DNA from: Flavobacteriales bacterium
GTDB taxonomy: Bacteria; Bacteroidota; Bacteroidia; Flavobacteriales; Flavobacteriaceae
Reading direction: 5' to 3'
Length of the DNA: 64,000 bases
Assembly: GCA_011526365.1 (NCBI GenBank)
Contig: WTIO01000082.1
Coordinates: forward strand, 165,318-229,317
Shown here: positions 50,962 to 60,763 of the stretch, piece by piece
How the letters are laid out: every line of letters begins with the position of its first letter
How positions within the stretch are numbered: position 1 is the stretch's first letter
Notes under the pieces: generated by a model
What the model saw: the letters and a program-made list of their open reading frames with translations, nothing else
The model's database searches: none
What the model was told of the DNA's origin: nothing
Program-made: the position numbers and the translations under genes

Positions 50962-53412
50962 TTATCCTTTGGGTTTATCTTTATTAGTGACAAAATTTGT
51001 GTTTTTATTCTTCACGTATTTTTCCAACCATTGATCTTGTTCCCAAATTAAATGTAAAATGGTTTCCTTAGCTCGATATCCGTGACTTTCCTTGGGAAAC
51101 ATCACCAGGCGGGTGGTAGCTCCCAAACCTTTTAGCGCATTGTAATAGCGCTCACTCTGCATGGGATAGGTTCCAGAATTATTGTCGGCTTCTCCATGAA
51201 TTAGAAGCAAAGGAGTTTTCATTTTTTCAGCATGCATAAAAGGCGACATCGTGTAATATACCTCTGGGGCCTCCCAGTAGGATCGCGATTCGCTCTGAAA
51301 GCCAAAAGGAGTAAGCGTGCGATTGTAAGCACCACTTCTTGCAATTCCAGCTGCAAATAAGTTGGAGTGACTCAATAAATTAGCTACCATAAAGGCACCA
51401 TAACTATGACCACCAACAGCCACGCGTTCCCGGTCCGCATATCCAAGTCCTGCCACAGCGTCAATGGCTGCTTCAGCATTAGCTACCAACTGGCTTCGGA
51501 AGGTGTCATTTGGCTCTTCGTTGCCTTCACCAATAATAGGAAATGCCGCACGATCCAACACTACATACCCCTGTGTAACCCAATAAATAGGAGACCCCCA
51601 ACTGGGAGCTATAAATCGGTTTGGATTATTGGTTTTTTGGGCAGCGCTGGATTTGTCTTTATACTCTCTAGGATAGGCCCACAGTATCATGGGTAACTTG
51701 CTCGGATTGGATTTGTCATAACCCGCTGGGGTATAAAGTACGCCACTAAGGTCTAAGCCGTCTTTTCTTTTATAGGTGATTAATTCTTTTTCTACTTCCC
51801 CCAAAGACTCAAAGGGATTTTGGAAAAAGGTTAATTGATCTAGCTTATTCTTTTTCGAAAGGGAGCGGTTATAATAATTGGGGTAATCTGTTTTGGACTC
51901 TATACGGACAAAAAGTTCATTTTTAGCCGGATTGAAATCCAACAACTGTTCGAACTTATTGGTGTAGGACGATTCATACAACCGTTTGGTTTTTATAGCT
52001 TTTAAATCAATTTGATCCAGAAATGGAAACTGTCCCTTTTCTGTAAAACCATCCCCTAAAAGAAATGCTTTATTGCCTTTAAGTGCCAATACTTGTTTCC
52101 CCCATACACCGCGTTTGGTAACAAAATCTCCAGGGTCACTGTATACATCCTGATAGTTTCGGTCACTAATAATTGTTGCTGCTTGTTCGGGTTTTGAAGG
52201 ATTAAACACATAAGATTTTAAATTGCGTGTGTTCCACCAACGATCATAAAGTATGGCTGTTGTCGCGTTACCCCAAACTATTCCCGCTATACGATTGTGT
52301 ACTTGTGTAAGCTTTTTTGGAGGTGCCGTAAAAGGGGCTTCCCATTGGTAGAGGGCGTCTCTGTATGCTACTGCAACCTCTGGGTCACCACCATCTTGGG
52401 CTTTGTAATAATACAAAGTAGCTCCACGATCACTGCGCCAACCAATAGCGCGTTTTCCTGTTTTAACAGCCATAAAACCCTTAGGCAACACTTCCTGAAG
52501 TGGAGCATCATCTATGGTTTTAATCAGTTGACCAGTAAGGTCATAAACACGAGTTTCTAAGGGAAATCGATAGTACGGTACTAAGTACGAAAAAGGTGTT
52601 TTTACAAAATTTAGCAGCACATATTTCCCATTGGGAGACAGTTGCACACTGCGGTACATTTTTGTGGCTAAAAACTCACGATGCGAACCATCAAGCGACA
52701 CCAAATGGAGGGTCGATCTACTCAACTGCTTAAAGTTTTGTGCGTCTATAGGATTTTTAATTAAATCCTGATAGGTTCTATTTTGTGCTTTTTCACCATT
52801 ATTTTCTGTAATCTTGGGCCCCACTGGCACCACTTCATTTTTATTAACAATTGGTTGGTGGTCCTTAGGAACAAGTTTTACCAACAAGTTATTACTGTCT
52901 TTAAGCCAACCCACACTGGAGCCCAAAGTAGCATTAATAGGTTCCGAAAAAACTTTTTTAGCCACTTTAGTATTCACATCCAACACCCAGAGTTCAACTC
53001 CTGTGCTAGCGGTATGGGTCATAGCAATTTTTTGCTCATCGGGGGACCATCTAAAATTGGACAGTTTGGGATGTTCCGGGAGTCCTGAAACATCTATTGG
53101 TGTTTTGCTTGTTGCTGGGGCTACCACCGCCACACGGTGAATATAGGTGGTGCGACTTCCAATATAACGCTCAGGATCCACACGAAGTCCTGCAATCCGT
53201 AATTCTTTTTTTGATAAGTCTGCAATGCTTTTGTATGTAGGACGGTATAGTAATACCATTTTGGTCGCTGAACTGTTGCGCAAGACTCGAGGCGCCAAAT
53301 CCACGTCAACCAGGTCTTTCAGTGCCTTTTTTGGAACTTGATACGCCAGTTGCTCCTGCCCAAAAAAATTAAAACAAATAAAAATAAATAAAAGACTAAT
53401 TGCTCTTTTCAT
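50962..53412 (-). CDS. Exported S9-family prolyl oligopeptidase-like serine peptidase
   Basis: 816 residues. Signal peptide (ISLLFIFICFNFFGQEQ), a beta-propeller of about 500 residues (LSNFRWSPDEQKIAMTHTAS near 112, LSPNGKYVLLNFVK near 265), then an alpha/beta hydrolase domain with catalytic Ser in AVGGHSYGAFMVANLLSHS near 670, Asp in LLIHGEADNNSGTYP near 743 and His in FPKESHGYRA near 777. Family enzymes cleave peptides, often after Pro or as dipeptidyl/acylaminoacyl peptidases, in the periplasm. A 28-residue ORF follows downstream on the same strand. Confidence 0.93.
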   Translation of the reverse strand: MKRAISLLFIFICFNFFGQEQLAYQVPKKALKDLVDVDLAPRVLRNSSATKMVLLYRPTYKSIADLSKKELRIAGLRVDPERYIGSRTTYIHRVAVVAPATSKTPIDVSGLPEHPKLSNFRWSPDEQKIAMTHTASTGVELWVLDVNTKVAKKVFSEPINATLGSSVGWLKDSNNLLVKLVPKDHQPIVNKNEVVPVGPKITENNGEKAQNRTYQDLIKNPIDAQNFKQLSRSTLHLVSLDGSHREFLATKMYRSVQLSPNGKYVLLNFVKTPFSYLVPYYRFPLETRVYDLTGQLIKTIDDAPLQEVLPKGFMAVKTGKRAIGWRSDRGATLYYYKAQDGGDPEVAVAYRDALYQWEAPFTAPPKKLTQVHNRIAGIVWGNATTAILYDRWWNTRNLKSYVFNPSKPEQAATIISDRNYQDVYSDPGDFVTKRGVWGKQVLALKGNKAFLLGDGFTEKGQFPFLDQIDLKAIKTKRLYESSYTNKFEQLLDFNPAKNELFVRIESKTDYPNYYNRSLSKKNKLDQLTFFQNPFESLGEVEKELITYKRKDGLDLSGVLYTPAGYDKSNPSKLPMILWAYPREYKDKSSAAQKTNNPNRFIAPSWGSPIYWVTQGYVVLDRAAFPIIGEGNEEPNDTFRSQLVANAEAAIDAVAGLGYADRERVAVGGHSYGAFMVANLLSHSNLFAAGIARSGAYNRTLTPFGFQSESRSYWEAPEVYYTMSPFMHAEKMKTPLLLIHGEADNNSGTYPMQSERYYNALKGLGATTRLVMFPKESHGYRAKETILHLIWEQDQWLEKYVKNKNTNFVTNKDKPKG

Positions 53413-53603
53413 AATTGATGTAGTTGGTCAATGAAAGGTAAACAATTATTCAATAATTAAAGAGACCAACCAACGCGAAAAATTTTAAATGTATTGCTTC
53501 TGGTGTATCACGATCAAATGCTCCACAAATACCTAAAAAATAACAAATAAACACCATGCTTAAAGTGAAGATGTAAAAATTAAATTAATAAACAAAAAAA
53601 TGC

Positions 53604-53611
53604 TATTTTTG
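53604..53611 (+). promoter_or_regulatory. Probable -7 element of the OmpA-family gene
   Basis: TATTTTTG matches TAnnTTTG and ends 25 bases before the ATG. No convincing -33 TTTG at 19-21 bases upstream. The 220-base region before it, back to the divergent S9 gene, shows no ORF. Confidence 0.5.
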
Positions 53612-53636
53612 TATATATACATTAATGTAATCACAA

Positions 53637-54980
53637 ATGAAAAAATTAATTTTTTACCCCATTTTACTTCTTTTAGTTACAGGAAGCGCAATTGCACAAA
53701 CTTCAGAAAACCCCTGGGCTGTTAGTGCTGGTGCGAACATCGTAAGTATCCAAGACGACGCAGTTGATGCCGGAGCTAGCTTTGGAATTCCTGCGCTAAG
53801 CCTATCAAGATATATTGTAGGTGGGTTTTCTCTTGGCGTACAGTACGCTAACAATACCCTTTCAGAAGCTGCATCTAATGGTAACGATTTAGATTATTAT
53901 TCCCTTGATGGAATCGTAAAATACAACATAGGATCTGGTGAGAGTGTACTCCCGTACCTTTTCGCTGGTTATGGATTCTCTAATTTCTCTGAAGGAGATA
54001 GTGATAGTGAAGGAATGTTTCCCTCTCGCGAAGTTTCAAGAACAGTACACGGTGGTGCAGGAATTGGTATTCGCCTAAATGACAATTTAATGGCGAACAT
54101 TAGCACCTCATACCGATCTGCTTCTGAAAATTATGCCTACAATCACCTTCAACATGTTATTGGTGTAAGTTATAATTTTGGAGCTGGAGATGCTGATAAA
54201 GATGGTGTTTCTGACAAAAAAGATGTATGCCCCGATGTTCCTGGCTTAAAAGAATTCCAAGGATGTCCTGACACCGATGGTGATGGGATTCCAGACAACA
54301 AAGATGCTTGCCCTGAGGAGGCAGGATCTGCAGAGCTAAACGGTTGTCCTGACAGTGACGGCGATGGCATTGCCGACGGTGATGATGCATGTCCTAATGC
54401 TGCAGGATCAGCTGATATGAATGGTTGCCCTGACAGTGATGGAGACGGTGTTGCAGATAAAGATGACCAATGTCCTAACGAAGCTGGTGAGGCTGCAAAC
54501 AACGGTTGTCCTTGGGCTGACCGCGACAATGACGGTGTTGCTGATAAAGACGATCAATGCCCCGATGAAGCGGGAGATGCTGCAAACAACGGATGTCCTG
54601 CTGTACCTCAAGCACTGGTTGATCTTATTGAAAGTGATACTGCTAAAATTTTCTTTAAAGCAAACAGCACTCAAATAAATGATCAAGGAGAATCCTTAGT
54701 TAGTCAGTTGGCCGAATTACTTAAAAAATATCCTAATGCTGAGATTATTGTTGAAGGACACGCCTCTAGCGACGGAAGTAGTACTTACAACATGACACTC
54801 TCTGAGAAACGTGCTGCTGCTGTTCAAGCTGCCTTGATAGCTGCCGGTGTGGAAGAAAGCAGAATTAGCTCCAAAGGATATGGCGAAGACAAACCCCTTG
54901 GAGATAATGCTACCATGAAAGGGAGAGCAGCAAACCGTCGAGTAGAATTCGAACGACGTGTAGATATTAAAATGCAATAA
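53637..54980 (+). CDS. OmpA-family outer-membrane protein with thrombospondin type 3 repeats
   Basis: 447 residues. Signal peptide ([18 protein letters not shown]), N-terminal beta-barrel (about 25-180; [38 protein letters not shown]), five calcium-binding TSP3 repeats (about 182-320; repeated DxDGDGxxDxxDxCP pattern with Asp-rich loops), and a C-terminal OmpA peptidoglycan-binding domain ([20 protein letters not shown] near 375, ending [11 protein letters not shown]). It links outer membrane to cell wall. It has its own -7 element and a strong terminator; such proteins are abundant in flavobacteria. Confidence 0.95.
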   Translation: MKKLIFYPILLLLVTGSAIAQTSENPWAVSAGANIVSIQDDAVDAGASFGIPALSLSRYIVGGFSLGVQYANNTLSEAASNGNDLDYYSLDGIVKYNIGSGESVLPYLFAGYGFSNFSEGDSDSEGMFPSREVSRTVHGGAGIGIRLNDNLMANISTSYRSASENYAYNHLQHVIGVSYNFGAGDADKDGVSDKKDVCPDVPGLKEFQGCPDTDGDGIPDNKDACPEEAGSAELNGCPDSDGDGIADGDDACPNAAGSADMNGCPDSDGDGVADKDDQCPNEAGEAANNGCPWADRDNDGVADKDDQCPDEAGDAANNGCPAVPQALVDLIESDTAKIFFKANSTQINDQGESLVSQLAELLKKYPNAEIIVEGHASSDGSSTYNMTLSEKRAAAVQAALIAAGVEESRISSKGYGEDKPLGDNATMKGRAANRRVEFERRVDIKMQ

Positions 54981-55001
54981 AAAACACTTTTTATATTCCT
55001 T

Positions 55002-55030
55002 AAGCCACTCTTTTGAGTGGCTTTTTTTTT
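55002..55030 (+). terminator. Terminator of the OmpA-family gene
   Basis: AAGCCACTC pairs with GAGTGGCTT around TTTT, followed by a run of T. It lies 22 bases after the stop codon. Confidence 0.93.
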
Positions 55031-55070
55031 GATATAAATTAGTATCTTGTTTCAACAAGAAAACATATTT

Positions 55071-56558
55071 ATGAAACCAAAACTACTTACGCTTCTCGCC
55101 CTTATTATTTCACTATCTGGCGTAGCACAAAAAAGATCACTTCCTGCTGACACTCTAGTGGTCACCAACCACACCACAACAATTAAAGGACAAAAAGTAA
55201 ATTATACCGCACATGCAGGAACCCAACCCGTTTGGGATGCCGATGGCAACCCTATTGCGAGTTTATTTTACACCTACTACAAACGTACCAATGGGAAAAG
55301 CGTTGCTAAACGACCCTTAATATTTTCATTTAATGGTGGGCCTGGCTCGGGATCTGTGTGGATGCACATGGCCTACACAGGACCCCGTATTTTAAATATT
55401 GACGAAGAAGGCTACCCGGTACAACCTTATGGTTATAAAAACAATCCCCACTCCATACTGGATGTAGCTGACATTGTATTTATCAACCCAGTGAATACAG
55501 GTTACTCGAGAATTTTAGAAGTAGATGGGAAAAAAGCTGATCGTAAGCAGTTTTTTGGCATCAATGAAGATATCCGCTATTTGGCAGAGTGGATTAATAC
55601 TTTTGTCAATAGAAAACAACGCTGGGAGTCGCCTAAATACCTTATTGGCGAAAGCTATGGTGGCACCCGTGTAATGGGGCTATCCCTAGCCTTACAAGAA
55701 AACCAGTGGATGTTCCTCAATGGAGTAATTATGGTTTCGCCAGCAGACTATAAGGTGATTCGAGTGGGAGGCCCGGTATCTTCGGCTCTCAATTTACCCT
55801 ATTACACCGCAGCTGCATGGTACCACAAACAGCTTCCGCAAAAATTGCAACAGCAAGATTTAACAGCGGTGCTTCCCATGGCAGAAGACTACACCATCAA
55901 TACATTAATCCCTGCCATAGCAAAGGGCGGTTTTATTGGGGCGGAAGAAAAAAGTGCTGTAGCGGATAAAATGGCCTATTTCTCTGGACTCTCCAAAACA
56001 GCTATTTTGCAGCATAATTTAGATGTGCCCACCAGCTTTTTTTGGAAAGATTTACTACGTGACCAAGGTAAAACCATAGGGCGATTAGATTCACGGTACA
56101 CTGGTATAGACCGCAAAGATGCTGGAGTACGCCCAGACTACAACGCAGAGTTGGACTCCTGGCTGCATTCCTTTACTCCGGCCATCAATCATTATATCCG
56201 TAAGGAATTAAAATTTGTTACCGACGTAAAATACAATATGTTTGGTCCTGTACGTCCGTGGAACAACGACAATGACAACACCCGAGATAACTTGCGATTG
56301 GCGATGGCACAAAATCCTTATTTAAAAGTGTTGATTCAATCGGGCTATTACGATGGAGCGACCACTTATTTCAATGCTAAGTACACCATGTGGCAAGTGG
56401 ATCCAAGTGGTAAAATGAAGGACCGCTTTTTCTTTAAAGGTTACCGCAGCGGGCATATGATGTACCTGCGTTATGAGGATTTAATTCAAGCGAATGAGGA
56501 CATTCGGAATTTTATCAAAATGGCAGACCCTAAGGGCCAACCCGCAAAATACAACTAG
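55071..56558 (+). CDS. Exported S10-family serine carboxypeptidase
   Basis: 495 residues from ATG 55071 (an upstream in-frame ATG at 55047 adds eight residues before the signal peptide and overlaps the leader). Signal peptide LLTLLALIISLSGVAQ. S10 signatures: LIFSFNGGPGSGSVWMHMAY near 85 (oxyanion), NPVNTGYSRIL near 140, catalytic Ser in YLIGESYGGTRVMGLSLAL near 190, Asp in LIQSGYYDGATTYFNA near 425 and His in GYRSGHMMYLRYEDL near 462. Releases C-terminal amino acids outside the cytoplasm. Its stop directly abuts that of the next, convergent gene. Confidence 0.93.
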   Translation: MKPKLLTLLALIISLSGVAQKRSLPADTLVVTNHTTTIKGQKVNYTAHAGTQPVWDADGNPIASLFYTYYKRTNGKSVAKRPLIFSFNGGPGSGSVWMHMAYTGPRILNIDEEGYPVQPYGYKNNPHSILDVADIVFINPVNTGYSRILEVDGKKADRKQFFGINEDIRYLAEWINTFVNRKQRWESPKYLIGESYGGTRVMGLSLALQENQWMFLNGVIMVSPADYKVIRVGGPVSSALNLPYYTAAAWYHKQLPQKLQQQDLTAVLPMAEDYTINTLIPAIAKGGFIGAEEKSAVADKMAYFSGLSKTAILQHNLDVPTSFFWKDLLRDQGKTIGRLDSRYTGIDRKDAGVRPDYNAELDSWLHSFTPAINHYIRKELKFVTDVKYNMFGPVRPWNNDNDNTRDNLRLAMAQNPYLKVLIQSGYYDGATTYFNAKYTMWQVDPSGKMKDRFFFKGYRSGHMMYLRYEDLIQANEDIRNFIKMADPKGQPAKYN

Positions 56559-57443
56559 TTACACATCACAAATCGCCACCCCTTCGCGCAAAGCAGCTAA
56601 GGGGTTGGGGTTTTTTGGAATAAACTCCTGAGCTACCACTCCAGTATAGCCCGTTTCTAGTAGGGCTTTCATAACTGCAGGGTAAAACAATTCTTGCGTG
56701 GCATTAATTTCATTTCTCCCGGGCACACCTGCCGTATGATAGTGTCCAAAGTACCTGTGGTGATCCCGTATTGTACGTATAATGTCTCCCTCACTAATTT
56801 GCATATGATAAATATCGTAAAGGAGTTTAAGGTTAGGAGACCCTAATCGTTCACACAATTCAATTCCCCAAGGCGTGTTGTCACACATATAATCAGGATG
56901 ATCTATTTTGGAGTTAAACAGTTCCATGTGCAAGGTAACTCCTTTGCGTTCTGCATGGAGAAGCACTTGTTGCAATCCTTTAACGCAATTTAATAAACCT
57001 GTCTCATCGTCCATCCCTCGTCTATTCCCGCTAAAACAAATTAAATTTTTTATTCCTGCAGCTGCACACAACTCAATATGTGTTTTGTAGTTTTTGATTA
57101 ATGTGCTGTGGTATTGTGTATCATTCCAGCCTTCGGTTAAACTGATTTCAGCTCCTTCAGCCATAGTACATTGAAGGCCATATTTATTTAGTATCGGCCA
57201 TTTTTCTGGAACCACTAAATCAATGCCTACCAATCCCATTTTTTTAACTTCTTGGGCAAATTGTTCGAAGGGAATAGCATTAAAACACCAATAGCATACA
57301 GAATGGTTAATGTTTCCTTTCCACGGCTTGATTTCCGTCTGGGTAGAGGATGAAGTGGCGTAAGAAAAAGGAGCGGTGACTAAACTGCCACTGGTTGCCG
57401 CTAGTCCTGCAAGCGCATTACGTCGGGTTATTTTTTTAGCCAT
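56559..57443 (-). CDS. Tat-exported TIM-barrel protein (hydroxypyruvate isomerase/sugar epimerase-like)
   Basis: 294 residues starting with a twin-arginine signal (KKITRRNALAGLAATSGSLV). The xylose-isomerase-like barrel is closest to the Hyi group: NHSVCYWCFNAIPFEQFAQE near 46, IKNLICFSGNRRGMDDETG near 130, LHMELFNSKIDHPDYMC near 170 (metal Glu), LLYDIYHMQISEGDIIRTI near 203 (metal Asp/His), FGHYHTAGVPGRNEINA near 230 and VVAQEFIPK near 273 (metal Glu). Similar genes often accompany exported Gfo/Idh/MocA dehydrogenases, two of which are in this region. Reaction not provable from sequence. An SDR gene lies 10 bases upstream. Confidence 0.87.
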   Translation of the reverse strand: MAKKITRRNALAGLAATSGSLVTAPFSYATSSSTQTEIKPWKGNINHSVCYWCFNAIPFEQFAQEVKKMGLVGIDLVVPEKWPILNKYGLQCTMAEGAEISLTEGWNDTQYHSTLIKNYKTHIELCAAAGIKNLICFSGNRRGMDDETGLLNCVKGLQQVLLHAERKGVTLHMELFNSKIDHPDYMCDNTPWGIELCERLGSPNLKLLYDIYHMQISEGDIIRTIRDHHRYFGHYHTAGVPGRNEINATQELFYPAVMKALLETGYTGVVAQEFIPKNPNPLAALREGVAICDV

Positions 57444-57453
57444 AAAATTTTAT

Positions 57454-58242
57454 TTAGCGTACGTTTGAACGTACTACAATATAGTGTAATAATCTGTTAG
57501 AGATACGTTTAAGATATACCCCTAATTTTTCTTTTTTTCCAAAATACACCTCCCATTGCTTATCCCCTATTGCACGGATGACTTTTTTACAAAAAGGCTT
57601 TAGTGTTAAACCTGAGGCTGTAGTAGGATCGTTGCTTCCCAATGCACTTCCATCCCCAGTGAGGGCATTCAAAGAAATATTAGTTTGTACAAAGCCAGGG
57701 CAAATAAGGGTGACCGCCACGCCATCCTCAGCATGCTCCATACGCAACCCATCAAAAAAACCATGAAGGGCGTGTTTGGCCCCTGCATAGCCTGCGCGGT
57801 AAGGGGAACTATATTTTCCCATCACACTGGTAACTACAGCAAAATGCCCTTGTTGACGCTGGATAAAATGCGGTAATAGTGCACGGCTAAGGGCTACAGT
57901 TCCTAAATAATCTACTTGAATTAGTGTCTCAAATACCGAAAAGTCGGTATCCATAATTTTCGAGCGTTGACTGACCCCACCGTTATTAATCAATAGATCT
58001 ACGTGTCCAAAAAATCCAATTGCTTTTTCAACATGCTGTGAAGCTGTTACCGTGTTTTTTAAATCGAAAGGCAAAATTTCGGTTGAACACCACTGGCTGC
58101 ATAGCTTTTGTACTTCTTTAAGAACTGTGGTTCTTCGGGCAGAAAGAATGATCTGGCAATTCCCAGCGGCAGCATATTGGAGGGCTAGTTCCCTACCTAT
58201 ACCTGAAGATGCTCCAGTAATCCAAATTACTTTCTTACTCAT
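57454..58242 (-). CDS. Short-chain dehydrogenase/reductase
   Basis: 262 residues, classical SDR: KKVIWITGASSGIGRELALQ at 3-22 (cofactor loop), LINNGGVSQRS near 92, catalytic Ser in AVVTSVMGKYSSPYRAGYAGAKHALHGFF with Tyr and Lys of YxxxK near 153-157, and a C-terminal hydrophobic stretch. The pattern resembles DHRS7-like SDRs acting on lipids or sterol-like carbonyls; substrate unknown. ATG 58242 overlaps the galE end by eight bases; a start ten codons upstream would increase this overlap to 38. Confidence 0.9.
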   Translation of the reverse strand: MSKKVIWITGASSGIGRELALQYAAAGNCQIILSARRTTVLKEVQKLCSQWCSTEILPFDLKNTVTASQHVEKAIGFFGHVDLLINNGGVSQRSKIMDTDFSVFETLIQVDYLGTVALSRALLPHFIQRQQGHFAVVTSVMGKYSSPYRAGYAGAKHALHGFFDGLRMEHAEDGVAVTLICPGFVQTNISLNALTGDGSALGSNDPTTASGLTLKPFCKKVIRAIGDKQWEVYFGKKEKLGVYLKRISNRLLHYIVVRSNVR

Positions 58243-59248
58243 TGGGTGCTGCTTTTTCCCATGCCCAGGCATCTTGTAAGGCCTGTTCTATACTGTATTG
58301 TGCCTTCCAGTTTAGAGTGGTCTCCGCATATTGTGTATCAGCATAAGCAGCTACCACATCTCCTACGCGTGGGGCCGCTATGGCGTGTGGTACAGCAACA
58401 CCAGTAGCCTTTTCAAATAGATGGATTAATTCTAACACAGAGTGTCCCTTTCCTGTACCAATATTAAAAGCTTCATAGGGCTCCACTTGGCGCTGTGACA
58501 GCTGACGCTCAATGGCTTTAACATGTGCTTGAGCAACATCCATCACATGGATGTAGTCTCGAATACAACTGCCATCTGGGGTGTTATAGGTAGCACCAAA
58601 CACGTTTAATTTTGGTCGTTTCCCCGCTGCTGTTTGGGTCATATAAGGCACTAAATTTTGGGGCACCCCTTGAGGCAATTCCCCAATGTGAGCAGTAGGG
58701 TGCGCCCCAATAGGGTTAAAATAGCGCAGGGCTATAACCTTACGTTGTTGCTTGGGTGCAGTAAACCTTAAAATATCTTCACACATTTGCTTGGTGCTGC
58801 CATAGGGAGATTCTGCTTTTTGAAATAGGAAATCTTCTTGAAGCGGCAATACCTCCGACTGTCCATAAACGGTACACGAAGAACTAAACACTATGGGCAA
58901 CTGCTTTGGGCTTTGCTCCAACAATTGCAACATTCCTCCTACATTATTGTTAAAATACAACTCTGGCTGGGCAAGACTCTCCCCTACTGCTTTTAAGGCC
59001 GCAAAATGAATGATCCCATCCAAGTCTGAATGCTGCTCAAAAAAACCTTTTAAGGCATGTGCATCACAAATGTCTACTACTTCAACGGCTAAGGGTTGCT
59101 GGGTGATTTTTTCAATTTGAAGGGCTACCTCGGGCTTCGAATTGACAAGGTTGTCAACTACTACTACTTCATAGCCAGCTTGTTGTAATACCACACAGGT
59201 ATGCGATCCAATATATCCTAAACCACCAGTGACAAGTATTTTAGGCAC
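58235..59248 (-). CDS. galE: GalE, UDP-glucose 4-epimerase
   Basis: 337-residue extended SDR interconverting UDP-glucose and UDP-galactose with bound NAD. Seen: ILVTGGLGYIGSHTCVVLQQ at 4-23, IIHFAALKAVGESLAQP near 79, VFSSSCTVYGQSEVLPLQE near 120, YGSTKQMCEDIL near 149 (YxxxK), IALRYFNPIGAHPTAHIGE near 172, PDGSCIRDYIHVMDVAQAHV near 223 and FNIGTGKGHSVLELI near 260. The start is GTG at 59248. It lies between a Tat-exported Gfo/Idh/MocA gene and the SDR gene. The damaged galM at 14.3 kb belongs to the same sugar pathway. Confidence 0.96.
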   Translation of the reverse strand: MPKILVTGGLGYIGSHTCVVLQQAGYEVVVVDNLVNSKPEVALQIEKITQQPLAVEVVDICDAHALKGFFEQHSDLDGIIHFAALKAVGESLAQPELYFNNNVGGMLQLLEQSPKQLPIVFSSSCTVYGQSEVLPLQEDFLFQKAESPYGSTKQMCEDILRFTAPKQQRKVIALRYFNPIGAHPTAHIGELPQGVPQNLVPYMTQTAAGKRPKLNVFGATYNTPDGSCIRDYIHVMDVAQAHVKAIERQLSQRQVEPYEAFNIGTGKGHSVLELIHLFEKATGVAVPHAIAAPRVGDVVAAYADTQYAETTLNWKAQYSIEQALQDAWAWEKAAPNE

Positions 59249-59266
59249 AATGCATAGGTATTAGGT

Positions 59267-60724
59267 TTATATTTCCCAACCAGCTCGGTATTGGCGCGTA
59301 ACAAACTGATTGGCTTCTTCTAGGTTGGTAATCACCATGTTGTCCCCATCCCAGAGGAGCTTCTTTCTACCATAATAATCATAATAGCCGTTGAGTTTCT
59401 TTTTACGCAGCATATAACTTCTGATGGCGATATTTCCCATTAAGACTGTTTCTGTCATAGGTCCTGCGTAGTCAAAAGAAGAAGTCAACGATTGGTGCTC
59501 GGAACTGTTAAAGCCTGCTTTACAAGCATCAATCCATTTGCGCTGGTGTCCGTATTCAGGCTCATCTACCTTAATTTTTGGACCTTTTTCCATAGCGCCT
59601 CCTTTAATAAACAGCTTAGGATTTAGCCCATATACTCCTGAAGAAATCACACCTTTATCACCAATAAGCAATACACCGTTATCCCCTGTTTCGTCTCCAA
59701 GCGGCTCGTCAGAAGGCACTGCTTCGGGATGTGGGGGTCGGATACCACCATCGGTCCAGGTCATAGTGATGGGAGATGGATTTTTTTCAGTAGCCTCAAA
59801 ATTTAGGGTAACATAAGTTGATAGTGGTGCTCCCTGAGGATAGTAATCTTTTTGCCACATTTGAGAATATAGACTTCCTACACTACACTCCACATCAGTA
59901 GGATAGTGTAATCCTAGGGCTTTAAAGGGTACGTCAATAATATGGCATCCCATATCTCCAAGGGCTCCGGTACCGTATTCCCACCAGCCACGCCAGTTAA
60001 AGGGGTGCATACCGGGAATGAAATCAGTTTTAGAGGCCACTCCTAGCCACAGATCCCAATTCAGGTCTGCAGGTTTCTTAGAGGCATCGGGTTGAGGCAT
60101 CGGAATTCCCTGTGGCCACACGGGTCTGTTGGTCCATACTTTTACTTCGCGAACAGTTCCAATTAAGCCCGCATTAAACCACTTTTGAACAGTGAGTTGA
60201 TCGGGGTTAGAAGCCCCTTGATTCCCCATTTGGGTAACCACTTTTTTATCGCGCGCCATTTCGGTGAGCATACGCGCTTCTCTAATATTGTGTGTTAGGG
60301 GTTTTTGAACATACACATGCTTTCCGCGTTCCATAGCATATACCGCTGCTGGGGCATGCATATGATCGGGAGTAGAGATGGTAACGGCATCAATGTCGGG
60401 TTCATTGTCGAGCATTTGCTTAAAGTTTTCATAAAGCTTTGCTTTAGGAAAGTCTGCCATGGTTTGTTTTACCCCATGATTACCTCCCAGATGCACATCA
60501 CACAAAGCAGCAACACGTTCTCTGCCCTTAACTGTGGCATTCACTAGGTCCGAACGTCCTTTTCCTCCTGCACCTATAGCAGCAATGTTCATTTGATCAC
60601 TGGGTGCGGTAAAGCCTGTTCCTCCAAGGACATGACGGGGTAAAATAAAAACAGAAGACGCAACTGCGCTCTTTTTTAAAAAGTCTCTACGACTATTTTT
60701 TTCGTTTGATTTTTGGGAACCCAT
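59267..60724 (-). CDS. Tat-exported Gfo/Idh/MocA-family oxidoreductase
   Basis: 485 residues. Twin-arginine signal NSRRDFLKKSAVASSVFILP, Rossmann motif MNIAAIGAGGKGRSDLVNA near 44, STPDHMHAPAAVYAMERGKH near 112, the EKP position as YVQKPLTHNIREA near 137, DLNWDLWLGVASKTDF near 206, WEYGTGALGDMGCHIIDVPF near 230 and a C-terminal conserved tail. It belongs to the large exported group distinct from, but related to, the 46.3 kb protein. It is expected to oxidise a sugar or glycoside in the periplasm with tightly held cofactor. Upstream of galE by 18 bases on the same strand. Confidence 0.9.
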   Translation of the reverse strand: MGSQKSNEKNSRRDFLKKSAVASSVFILPRHVLGGTGFTAPSDQMNIAAIGAGGKGRSDLVNATVKGRERVAALCDVHLGGNHGVKQTMADFPKAKLYENFKQMLDNEPDIDAVTISTPDHMHAPAAVYAMERGKHVYVQKPLTHNIREARMLTEMARDKKVVTQMGNQGASNPDQLTVQKWFNAGLIGTVREVKVWTNRPVWPQGIPMPQPDASKKPADLNWDLWLGVASKTDFIPGMHPFNWRGWWEYGTGALGDMGCHIIDVPFKALGLHYPTDVECSVGSLYSQMWQKDYYPQGAPLSTYVTLNFEATEKNPSPITMTWTDGGIRPPHPEAVPSDEPLGDETGDNGVLLIGDKGVISSGVYGLNPKLFIKGGAMEKGPKIKVDEPEYGHQRKWIDACKAGFNSSEHQSLTSSFDYAGPMTETVLMGNIAIRSYMLRKKKLNGYYDYYGRKKLLWDGDNMVITNLEEANQFVTRQYRAGWEI

Positions 60725-60763
60725 AGGTTTAATTTTTTTGTAAAATACAAAAAAATCTTTTCG

